Origin: Solobacterium sp.
GTDB taxonomy: Bacteria > Bacillota_I > Bacilli_A > Erysipelotrichales > Erysipelotrichaceae
Assembly: GCA_017543005.1 (NCBI GenBank)
Contig: JAFWEA010000071.1
Location: forward strand, 1-18,221
Direction of reading: 5' to 3'
DNA length: 18,221 bases
Each line of letters starts with the position of its first letter. Position 1 is the first letter of the stretch. The position numbers were made by a program, and so were the translations under genes. Positions 7,230-14,505 of this stretch are shown here, one piece after another. Under the pieces are notes generated by a model that was not told where the DNA came from, searched no databases, and saw nothing but the letters and a program-made list of their open reading frames with translations.

Positions 7230-8453
7230 ATGATTAAGATACTGCTGTGGGACATCGACGGAACGGTGCTCAACTTCCTGGAGGCTGAGAAAAATGCCAT
7301 CCGCATGGGGTTTGAGAAATTTTCCCTCGGTCCCTGTACGGATGAGATGCTGCAGGCATACTCAGCCATCAATGAAATATACTGGCAGCGCCTGGAGCGG
7401 GGTGAGATGAGCAAGCCGGAGATTCTGACCGGCCGCTTCCGGGAGTTCTTTTCCCGGTATGATCTGCCGGTGGAGATCGCCGCAGAATTCAACCGCCGGT
7501 ACCAGACCAATCTCGGCGAAACGATCTGTTTCAACGATAATGCCTTTGAACTGATCACCGGCCTGAAAAACCGGGTGTTTGAGTATGCCGTGACCAACGG
7601 CACGGCCGTGGCCCAGGAGAAGAAACTGCGCCGCTCCGGTCTGGATCAGGTGTTTGACGGGATCTTCATCTCTGAGCGCCTCGGGGTCGAGAAGCCGTCC
7701 CGGAAGTTCTTTGAACAGGTATTTGAAACGATCGGAAACCCGGATCCGGATGAAGTGATGATCATCGGTGATTCCCTGACCAGCGATATGCCGGGCGGAC
7801 TGAATACCGGCATCCGCACCTGCTGGTACAATCCTGCCCACCGGCAAGTACCGGAAGGAATGCATCTGGATTATGTGATTGACAACCTTTCCGCAGTAAC
7901 TGCCATCCTTGATCAGGAAGGGACACCGGAGCTGTGGGACCTGCTGGACAAAGAACATCGTCCGACCGGCCGGCGCGGTGTGCGCGGGGAAGCAATGGCG
8001 GCGGATGAGTATCATCAGGTTGTACATATCTGCATCTTCAACGAAAAGGGAGAGATACTGATCCAGCAGCGGACCGCCGGGAAGAAAGAGTGGCCGTCTT
8101 ACTGGGATGTATCGGTCGGCGGCAGTGCCCTGGCCGGTGAAACAAGCCGTCAGGCAGCGGCCCGGGAACTGCATGAAGAACTGGGCATCCGCTTTGATTT
8201 CAGCGATACAGAGCCCGTCATGACCGTGCATGACCGCAACATCTATGATGATTTCTTTGCCCTGGTGCTGCCGGTGGAACTCTCATCCCTGCATCTGCAG
8301 GAAGATGAGGTAAGCCGGGTGGGCTGGGCTGATTATGATACCGTGCGGCAGATGATCGCGGCAGGTACCTTCATCCCGTACCGGCCGGGCTATCTGGAGG
8401 TCATGTTTGCCAGCCGCGGCACAACAGGAGCGATTGAGAGGTACAGACAATGA
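7230..8453 (+). CDS. HAD phosphatase (YjjG-like) fused to a Nudix hydrolase
   Basis: A 407-residue two-domain protein. Residues 1-230 form a HAD hydrolase with nucleophile motif DIDGT (Asp8, Asp10), motif II VTNGT (Thr122), motif III Lys155 in EKPSRKFF and motif IV GDSLTSD (Asp181, Asp186). The cap is alpha-helical as in YjjG/YfnB nucleotidases. Residues 235-395 are a Nudix domain with a complete box, G298-x5-E304-x7-R312-E313-x2-E316-E317-x-G319, and an N-terminal LLDKEHRPTGR segment typical of YfcD/IDI-like Nudix proteins. The frame is open upstream to 7071, but that part lies over the ATPase gene and terminator, so ATG 7230 after AAGAGG (7215-7220) is the start. It overlaps the HD gene by 4 bases. 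A role in clearing aberrant nucleotides is plausible; the Nudix substrate could equally be another diphosphate. Confidence 0.88.
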   Translation: MIKILLWDIDGTVLNFLEAEKNAIRMGFEKFSLGPCTDEMLQAYSAINEIYWQRLERGEMSKPEILTGRFREFFSRYDLPVEIAAEFNRRYQTNLGETICFNDNAFELITGLKNRVFEYAVTNGTAVAQEKKLRRSGLDQVFDGIFISERLGVEKPSRKFFEQVFETIGNPDPDEVMIIGDSLTSDMPGGLNTGIRTCWYNPAHRQVPEGMHLDYVIDNLSAVTAILDQEGTPELWDLLDKEHRPTGRRGVRGEAMAADEYHQVVHICIFNEKGEILIQQRTAGKKEWPSYWDVSVGGSALAGETSRQAAARELHEELGIRFDFSDTEPVMTVHDRNIYDDFFALVLPVELSSLHLQEDEVSRVGWADYDTVRQMIAAGTFIPYRPGYLEVMFASRGTTGAIERYRQ

Positions 8454-9040
8454 AACCGGAGAAAATGCTGGAAATCCTGCAGACAGCAGGCAGACTGAAG
8501 ACGGCAGTCAGACACTGCTGGACCGACGCGGACCGCCGTGAAAGCGTGGCTGATCACAGCTGGCGCATTGCCCTGATGGCGATGCTGATGCGGGATGAAG
8601 AGGAGTTCGCCGGTTATGACATGGACCGGGTCATCCGCATGTGCCTGATCCATGATCTGGGGGAAGCCTTTACCGGTGACATCCCGACATTTGAAAAAAC
8701 CGACGGAGCCAGGGTGACGGAAGACGAACTGTATGCGGCCTGGGTCGCCTCATTCCCGCAGCCCCAGCAGTCCAGCTGGCAGGAACTGTTGGCCGAGATG
8801 AAGGAACAGCAGACCCCGGAAGCGAAACTGTACAAGACTCTGGACCGGATCGAAGCCCTGATCTCACACAATGAATCCGATCTGGATACCTGGCTGCCGC
8901 TGGAATATGACCTGCAGTATACATACGGGAAAAAGGAAATGGACCAGATCCCGTACATGCAGAGGCTGCGGCAGGCCGTGGATGCCTGGACAACCGAAAA
9001 GATCAATGAAAAAAACGGCACCGGTAAGATGCCGCAGTAA
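8450..9040 (+). CDS. HD-domain hydrolase, YfbR/HDDC2-like (5'-nucleotidase family)
   Basis: A 196-residue soluble HD phosphohydrolase. Metal ligands are clear: His36 in SVADHSW, the His68-Asp69 doublet in LIHDLGEAFTGDIP, and Asp132 in TLDRIEALI. The SVADHSW and HDLGEAxxGDIP motifs are characteristic of the YfbR/HDDC2 group, whose studied members remove phosphate from deoxynucleoside monophosphates. It begins in an ATGA overlap with the HAD-Nudix gene, so the two products are probably made together and may act on the same nucleotide pool. It ends facing plsY, with a hairpin between them. Family is firm; the exact substrate is inferred. Confidence 0.88.
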   Translation: MKPEKMLEILQTAGRLKTAVRHCWTDADRRESVADHSWRIALMAMLMRDEEEFAGYDMDRVIRMCLIHDLGEAFTGDIPTFEKTDGARVTEDELYAAWVASFPQPQQSSWQELLAEMKEQQTPEAKLYKTLDRIEALISHNESDLDTWLPLEYDLQYTYGKKEMDQIPYMQRLRQAVDAWTTEKINEKNGTGKMPQ

Positions 9041-9042
9041 GT

Positions 9043-9072
9043 AAAAAAATGGATGGGTCAGCCCATCCATTT
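9043..9072 (-). terminator. Hairpin terminator between the HD gene and plsY
   Basis: An 11-bp perfect stem AAATGGATGGG (9047-9057) / CCCATCCATTT (9062-9072) with loop TCAG. On the minus strand it is followed by seven T (9049 down to 9043), a good terminator for plsY. On the plus strand the T-run is weak, so the HD gene may only partly stop here. The plsY stop codon occupies the loop (9058-9060). Confidence 0.85.
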
Positions 9073-9663
9073 GATTTTGCTTTCCGTACCGTTCAGGACC
9101 CGCTTCAGGTTGGCCCGGTGCCGGTAGGTGACAAACAGCCATAATACCGTCAGGGACAGCGAGATGCTCGGATCACATTTCAGTACGTAGCTGACAATGA
9201 CTGCGGCCAGAATCGAGAGGATGCTGGCCACCGAGACCATTTTGCCCAGGTAGAGGATGACAAAGAAGCACAGGATCGGGAACAGGAACTGCCAGAACCA
9301 GTGCCCGGTCATCAGGGCAACGATGCCGAGAAAATAACCGTAGGTTGTGGCCACGGCCTTGCCGCCATGGAACTGGGCAAAGACCGGGAAACAATGGCCG
9401 AAGCAGCAGGCCAGACCGGCATAGATGACCGCTTCCGGTGCCAGCTTGGAAGCAATCAGCATGCTCAGAAAAGCCTTCAGGGCATCCAGGACAGTGACGG
9501 ATATCGCTGCCGGTTTGCCCAGCACCCGGCCGGCATTGGTGGCGCCCAGGTTGCCGGAGCCTTCCTTCCGGATATCTTTATGGTAAAAAACCTCGCCGAT
9601 GATCAATGCCCAGGGCACCGATCCGAAGAGATAACTGATAACAATGGCAAGAACAGTATTCAT
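9058..9663 (-). CDS. plsY: Glycerol-3-phosphate acyltransferase PlsY
   Basis: A 201-residue integral membrane protein with several hydrophobic helices. PlsY moves the acyl group from acyl-phosphate to the 1-position of glycerol-3-phosphate, the first step of phospholipid synthesis. Three family motifs are present: GSGNLGATNAGRVLG near residues 36-50, a GH(x)FPVF(x)FHGGKAVATTYG stretch that binds glycerol-3-phosphate, and the C-terminal HRANLKRVLNGTESK. Family consensus has KGGKGVAT, so His and Ala replace Lys and Gly in the second motif. ATG at 9663 follows GAGGTGA. In many Bacillota plsY sits next to parE/parC, often divergently, and that arrangement is seen here with a small gene between them. 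Confidence 0.96.
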   Translation of the reverse strand: MNTVLAIVISYLFGSVPWALIIGEVFYHKDIRKEGSGNLGATNAGRVLGKPAAISVTVLDALKAFLSMLIASKLAPEAVIYAGLACCFGHCFPVFAQFHGGKAVATTYGYFLGIVALMTGHWFWQFLFPILCFFVILYLGKMVSVASILSILAAVIVSYVLKCDPSISLSLTVLWLFVTYRHRANLKRVLNGTESKIKWMG

Positions 9664-9683
9664 TGCGGCTCACCTCACGGATT

Positions 9684-9692
9684 ATTCTACCA
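9684..9692 (-). promoter_or_regulatory. plsY: Probable extended -10 promoter of plsY
   Basis: Read on the minus strand, TGGTAGAAT joins a TGn extension to a TAGAAT -10 hexamer. The -35 position 17 bases upstream (TCCCCG) is poor. The predicted start lies about 14 bases before the plsY ATG, leaving room for the GAGGTGA ribosome binding site. Confidence 0.45.
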
Positions 9693-9734
9693 TAATGCGG
9701 GATTTTCGGGGATTCACGCGAATAATATCCTTGT

Positions 9735-10016
9735 ATGGTCATTCTTTTTCTGAACATGCTGAGCGGGGCCTGCCTGGGCAGCTTTGCCTGCTGTATGCGC
9801 AGCCGCCTGAAACAACGTCGTTCCCTGCAGGGCAGAAGTGTATGTGAAAGCTGCGGGCATGTCCTGGGGCCGGCGGATCTCATCCCGGTCCTCAGCTATC
9901 TGTGCAGTCACGGGCGCTGCCGGTACTGCGGCTGCCGGATCAGCCCGGAAACACTGGTGTTTGAAGGGATCGGGGCCCTGGCGGGCCTGCTGTTTACAGT
10001 AAGCAGAGGGTGGTAA
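9735..10016 (+). CDS. Solitary prepilin-peptidase N-terminal domain (A24 N-domain), no protease domain
   Basis: A 93-residue protein that matches only the N-terminal domain of type IV prepilin peptidases. It has an N-terminal membrane helix ending in GACLGSF, then Arg-rich RSRLKQRRS, the cysteine pairs CESC and CRYC, the conserved DLIPVLSYL between them, the following ISPE, and the start of a second membrane helix (FEGIGALAGLLF). The aspartyl-protease part of the family, with its second Asp in a GxGD motif, is absent, and no remnant follows in any frame before parE. No clear ribosome binding site precedes ATG 9735, so translation may be weak, and a later Met (9756) is possible. It could be a remnant of a comC/pilD gene or a genuine minimal protein. 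The stop lies 38 bases before parE, and the parE promoter follows directly. Confidence 0.7.
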   Translation: MVILFLNMLSGACLGSFACCMRSRLKQRRSLQGRSVCESCGHVLGPADLIPVLSYLCSHGRCRYCGCRISPETLVFEGIGALAGLLFTVSRGW

Positions 10017-10020
10017 TTTT

Positions 10021-10029
10021 TGGTATAAT
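10021..10029 (+). promoter_or_regulatory. parE: Extended -10 promoter of the parE operon
   Basis: TGGTATAAT is a perfect -10 hexamer (10024-10029) with a TGn extension. The -35 position 17 bases upstream (AAGCAG) is weak. It begins 5 bases after the stop of the small A24 N-domain gene. The predicted start leaves a leader of about 19 bases containing AAGGAG (10043-10048) before the parE ATG. Confidence 0.7.
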
Positions 10030-10054
10030 ATTGCCGGTTAACAAGGAGATTTGA

Positions 10055-11980
10055 ATGACAGCAAAACAGAGCTATGATGAACACAGTATTCAGATTCTGA
10101 AAGGCCTGGAATCTGTCCGCAAACGCCCGGGTATGTATATCGGTTCGACGGACAGCCGCGGACTTCATCATCTGATCTGGGAAATCGTGGACAATTCCAT
10201 CGACGAAGCAATCAACGGGTACGGCAAGAAAATCAGCATTACCCTGGAAGAAGACGGTTCCTGCACGGTACAGGATGAGGGCCGCGGCATGCCGACAGGC
10301 ATGCACGAAAGCGGCGTGAATACCCTGCAGGTTATTTTTACGGTTCTGCATGCCGGCGGCAAGTTCACCAGTGAAGGCGGCTATAAGACAGCCGGCGGTC
10401 TGCACGGTGTCGGCGCCTCGGTTGTCAACGCCCTGAGCGAATGGCTGGAAGTCGAAGTGGCCCATGACGGCAAACTGGTCCGCATGCGGTTTGAGCACGG
10501 CGACCAGAAGATCGGCAAGCTGGAGGATCTCGGCCGGACCAACCGGACCGGTTCCACCGTCCGCTTCAAGCCGGATCCGGCCATCTTCACCACCGTCGAT
10601 TTCAAGTTTGATACGGTCTGTGAGCGGGCCCGGGAAAAGGCGTTCCTGCTCAGCGGCATCGCCATGACCGTGAGCGATAAGCGCAGCCGGCGGACGGCCA
10701 GTGAAACCTTCTGCTATGACGACGGTCTGACCGCTTATCTGAACTATCTGACCGAAGACAGAACCCCGATGATGAACCCGGTCAAGCTGAGCGGGGAATC
10801 CCAGGGGATCAAGATCGAATGCGCATTCCAGTATACGGATGATTACCAGGAGAATACCTACAGTTTTGTCAACCTGGTGCGCACCATTGACGGCGGCACC
10901 CACGAAGTCGGATACAAGGCGGCCTTTACCAAGGCAGTCAATGACTATGCCAGGACCCATGGCCTGCTCAAGGAAAAAGACAAGAATCTGGAAGGCGGCG
11001 ATGTGCGGGAAGGCCTGACATCGGTGCTTTCCGTTTCCGTGCCGGAAGAGATCCTACAGTTTGAAGGCCAGACCAAGGGCAAGCTCGGCACCCCGCAGGC
11101 CAAGGCGGCAGTCGATGCCGTGGTGGCGGACAAGCTGGCTTACTGGCTGGAGGAAAACGGTGAACAGAGTGTCCGGCTGATCCGCAAGATGATGAAGGCG
11201 GCCATGGCCCGGGAAGCTGCCCGGCGGGCCCGTGATGATGCCCGCAAGGGAAAGAAGACGACCAAAAACGAAAAGATTCTTTCCGGCAAGCTGGCTCCGG
11301 CCCAGACCCGGGACGCGACCCATAAGGAACTGTTCCTGGTTGAGGGTGACTCGGCCGGCGGCAGTGCCAAGCAGGGCCGTGACTCCCGCTATCAGGCGAT
11401 CCTGCCGCTGCGGGGCAAGGTGCTGAATACCGAAAAATGCACGATGAGCGAGATTGAAAAGAATCTCGAGCTGAATACCCTGATTCATGCGATTGATGCC
11501 GGGGTGGGGGCGAACTTTGACTACCAGGCCTCCAATTACAGCAAGATCATCATCATGACCGATGCGGATGATGACGGCTCGCATATCCAGATCCTGCTGC
11601 TGACGTTCTTCTACCGCTACATGCGGCCGCTGCTGGAACAGGGCATGGTCTACATCGCCCTGCCGCCGCTGTACAAGGTCTCCAAGGGCAAGCAGACACA
11701 GTACTGCTATACCGATGAGGAACTCGATGCGGTCCGCAAAAAACTGGGACGGATCGAAGTGCAGCGCTACAAGGGCCTTGGTGAGATGAATGCCTCCCAG
11801 CTGTGGGAGACCACCATGGATCCGGCCACCCGGACTTTGATCCGGGTCGGCATCCAGGATGAAATGCTGGCTGACAAGCGGGTTTCGGTGCTGATGGGCG
11901 ACAAGGCTGACCGGCGCCGCAAGTGGATTGAAGACAATATCTCCTTCACGCTGGAGGATGATTTCAAGGTGGACGCATAA
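10055..11980 (+). CDS. parE: DNA topoisomerase IV subunit B (ParE)
   Basis: A 641-residue ATPase subunit of topoisomerase IV, which with ParC unlinks daughter chromosomes. GHKL ATPase residues: Glu43 and Asn47 in IWEIVDNSIDEAI, DEGRGMP (74-80), GGLHGVGASVVNALS (114-128). The transducer domain lies between about 220 and 400. The TOPRIM domain has EGDSAGGSA (Glu430 on), PLRGKVLNTEK and DADDDG (503-508), which bind Mg2+. The C-terminus has YKGLGEMNASQLWETTMDP. The downstream ParC partner and the sequence RYQAILPLRGKVLNTEK favour ParE over GyrB. ATG 10055 follows AAGGAG. The last base of its TAA stop is the first base of the parC ATG, so the two subunits are translationally coupled, fitting equal production. 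Confidence 0.97.
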   Translation: MTAKQSYDEHSIQILKGLESVRKRPGMYIGSTDSRGLHHLIWEIVDNSIDEAINGYGKKISITLEEDGSCTVQDEGRGMPTGMHESGVNTLQVIFTVLHAGGKFTSEGGYKTAGGLHGVGASVVNALSEWLEVEVAHDGKLVRMRFEHGDQKIGKLEDLGRTNRTGSTVRFKPDPAIFTTVDFKFDTVCERAREKAFLLSGIAMTVSDKRSRRTASETFCYDDGLTAYLNYLTEDRTPMMNPVKLSGESQGIKIECAFQYTDDYQENTYSFVNLVRTIDGGTHEVGYKAAFTKAVNDYARTHGLLKEKDKNLEGGDVREGLTSVLSVSVPEEILQFEGQTKGKLGTPQAKAAVDAVVADKLAYWLEENGEQSVRLIRKMMKAAMAREAARRARDDARKGKKTTKNEKILSGKLAPAQTRDATHKELFLVEGDSAGGSAKQGRDSRYQAILPLRGKVLNTEKCTMSEIEKNLELNTLIHAIDAGVGANFDYQASNYSKIIIMTDADDDGSHIQILLLTFFYRYMRPLLEQGMVYIALPPLYKVSKGKQTQYCYTDEELDAVRKKLGRIEVQRYKGLGEMNASQLWETTMDPATRTLIRVGIQDEMLADKRVSVLMGDKADRRRKWIEDNISFTLEDDFKVDA

Positions 11981-14505
11981 TGGCTAAGAAGAACGAATTT
12001 GAAGATCATACAAAATATGTGCCGGTGCTCCTGGAAGATGTCATGGGCGACCGGTTCGGCCGTTATGCCAAATATATCATTCAGGAGCGGGCCCTGCCGG
12101 ATGCCCGGGACGGTCTGAAACCGGTCCAGCGCCGGATTCTTTATGCCATGTATCACGATGGCAATACCTGGGATCACCCGTACCGCAAGTCGGCCAAGAC
12201 GGTCGGTCTGGTCATCGGTAATTATCACCCGCATGGTGATACCTCGGTTTATGACGCAATGGTCCGCATGTCCCAGGACTGGAAGGTGCGGCTGCCGCTG
12301 ATCGACATGCACGGCAACAACGGTTCCATCGATGATGACCCGGCAGCGGCGATGCGTTATACGGAAGTGCGGCTGGCCAAGGTGACACAGATCATGGAAG
12401 ATGACTTGGACAAGGATACCGTGGAGATGGCCCCGAACTTCGATGATACGGAAAACGAACCGACGGTTCTGCCGGTGCCGTTCCCGGTCATGCTGGTCAA
12501 CGGGGCCACGGGCATCGCGGCCGGCTATGCGACCAACATGCCGCCCCACAACCTGAGCGAGGTTGTTGACGTGACCATTTACCGCCTGCAGAATCCGGAT
12601 TGTGAGCTTTCCGAGATCATTGAACTGATCCCCGGTCCGGACTTTCCGACCGGCGGCATCGTACAGGGCGCCCAGGGCATCCGGGAGGCATATGAAACCG
12701 GACACGGCCGGGTGGTCGTACGGGCCAAGGCGGAAATCGTTCAGGCCAAGACCTGCCGGCAGATTGTCATTACGGAAATCCCGTATGAAGTCATCAAGAG
12801 CGATCTGGTCAAGAAGATGGATGAAATCCGGCTGTCCCGTGATATCGACGGGATTCTGGACGTCCGGGATGAAAGTGACCGAACCGGTCTGAAGATTGTC
12901 GTCGATGTCCGCAAGGATGCCGATGCCAATATGATTCTGAACTATTTCTACAAGAACACCGACCTGCAGATCTATTACAGCTACAATAATGTGGCGATTA
13001 TCGACAAGCGGCCGGTGCAGGTGGGCCTGCTGGGGCTGCTCGATGCGTTTATTGCCTTCCGCAAGGAAGTGGTCATCCGCCGTTCGAAGTTCGAACTGGA
13101 CCGCATGGAGAAGCGCTGTCATGTGATCGAAGGCCTGATGAAAGCCGTATCGATCCTCGATCAGATCATCGATATCATCCGGCATTCCCAGGACAAGGCC
13201 GATGCCAAGCGCAACCTGATGGCCGAATTCGGCTTTGATGAACCCCAGGCCGAAGCGATTGTCACCCTGCGGCTGTACCGCCTGTCCAATACGGATATCT
13301 ATGAACTGCGGGAAGAGTTTGCCGAACTGGTCAATCAGATCGAAGAGACCAGGTCCATTCTCGAAAACCCGAGTATCCTGACCCATGTCATCGTGCAGGA
13401 ACTCAAGGCTGTCCGCAAGGAATACGGCCAGGAGCGCCGGACGAAGATCGAGGATGAGATCAGTGAACTCGTCATCAACCGCTCCAGTATGGTGGCCAGC
13501 GAACGGGTCGTCGCAACGGTCAGCCGGGACGGTTATGTCAAGCGCGTTTCCCTGCGTTCCTACAGTGCCAGTGAGGGCATCCCGACCGGCCTGAAGGAAG
13601 GGGATGAACTGATCGGCCATATCGAGTGCGATACGCTCGATACGCTGCTGCTGTTTACTTCGAAGGGCAACTATGCCTGCCTGCCGGTCTGGCAGATCGA
13701 TGAAGGCAAATGGAAGGACCTCGGCATGCACCTGAACAAGGTGGTGCGGATCGAAGGGGATGACAAGATCAGGAATGTGATCGTGATCCACAGCTTCGAT
13801 ACCTATGCCTGGATCGTCACAGCCTCCTCGGATGGCTTTATCAAGAAAACCCCGGCCTCAGCCTGGCAGGTACAGCGCAACAGCCGGGTGACACCGGCCA
13901 TGAACCTCAGCCCGAAGGCTGAACTGCTGACCGCCTTTGCGGCCTATCCGGAAGACAGTGTCACGCTGGTGACCAGAGACGGCTTTGCCAGCCGCTACAG
14001 CCTGGACCAGGTGCCGGAAACCGGTGTCAAAGCCAAGGGTGTCAAGGCCGTCAACCTCAATGCCGGGGATCAGCTGGCCTTTGCCTGCCCGCTCCGCAAA
14101 GGAATACAGAGTGTGCTGTTTGTCTGCCGCAGCGGGGCCATGAAGCGGGTCCGCCTGGATGACATCCAGCTGGGCAACCGGCCGGTCAAGGGCAGGCTGA
14201 TTGCCAAGAAAGTAAAATCCAATCCGCATGAACTCATGCTGGCCAGACCCGTCAACCCGGGTGATATCCTGACTTTCTATGATCCGGAAGAACATCTGCT
14301 GAAAGCGTCAGAAGTGCCGCTGAAGACCACCGACACCACCTTCAGCACCCCGCTGAGCCTGAAGGCCGGCTGGTATCTGCGCCGGGGCATTGAGGACTGC
14401 CGCATGGTGGACATTCCGCCGGAAGCGGCTGCCGCCAGGGAAGAGGAGAGTCATCCGGATGTGGAAAAACTGAGTCTCTTTGATGAAGAAGGTGAAAGAA
14501 GATGA
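11980..14505 (+). CDS. parC: DNA topoisomerase IV subunit A (ParC)
   Basis: An 841-residue cleavage and religation subunit of topoisomerase IV. The catalytic tyrosine is Tyr127 in AAMRYTEVRL. The winged-helix region around the quinolone pocket reads HPHGDTSVYDAM: Thr88 stands at the position usually held by Ser (Ser79/80 in pneumococcal and staphylococcal ParC), and Asp92 at the acidic partner position. The coiled-coil tower follows, including the ILDQIIDIIRHSQDKADAK helix and EFGFDEPQAEAIVTLRLYRL. The C-terminal part (about 500-820) has beta-pinwheel repeats such as VTRDGYVKRVSL-like strands. Length is normal. It starts in a one-base overlap with parE and ends in an ATGA overlap with yqeH. 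Confidence 0.97.
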   Translation: MAKKNEFEDHTKYVPVLLEDVMGDRFGRYAKYIIQERALPDARDGLKPVQRRILYAMYHDGNTWDHPYRKSAKTVGLVIGNYHPHGDTSVYDAMVRMSQDWKVRLPLIDMHGNNGSIDDDPAAAMRYTEVRLAKVTQIMEDDLDKDTVEMAPNFDDTENEPTVLPVPFPVMLVNGATGIAAGYATNMPPHNLSEVVDVTIYRLQNPDCELSEIIELIPGPDFPTGGIVQGAQGIREAYETGHGRVVVRAKAEIVQAKTCRQIVITEIPYEVIKSDLVKKMDEIRLSRDIDGILDVRDESDRTGLKIVVDVRKDADANMILNYFYKNTDLQIYYSYNNVAIIDKRPVQVGLLGLLDAFIAFRKEVVIRRSKFELDRMEKRCHVIEGLMKAVSILDQIIDIIRHSQDKADAKRNLMAEFGFDEPQAEAIVTLRLYRLSNTDIYELREEFAELVNQIEETRSILENPSILTHVIVQELKAVRKEYGQERRTKIEDEISELVINRSSMVASERVVATVSRDGYVKRVSLRSYSASEGIPTGLKEGDELIGHIECDTLDTLLLFTSKGNYACLPVWQIDEGKWKDLGMHLNKVVRIEGDDKIRNVIVIHSFDTYAWIVTASSDGFIKKTPASAWQVQRNSRVTPAMNLSPKAELLTAFAAYPEDSVTLVTRDGFASRYSLDQVPETGVKAKGVKAVNLNAGDQLAFACPLRKGIQSVLFVCRSGAMKRVRLDDIQLGNRPVKGRLIAKKVKSNPHELMLARPVNPGDILTFYDPEEHLLKASEVPLKTTDTTFSTPLSLKAGWYLRRGIEDCRMVDIPPEAAAAREEESHPDVEKLSLFDEEGERR

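Noticed and set aside
10017..10054. Remnant of the missing prepilin-peptidase protease domain by frameshift
   Set aside because: The 38 bases before parE hold only the promoter and ribosome binding site; no A24 motifs appear in any frame.
11767..13791. A 674-residue open frame on the minus strand
   Set aside because: It lies opposite parC and the end of parE, which have clear family motifs. It arises from the GC-rich codon pattern of the real genes and shows no recognisable domain or ribosome binding site.
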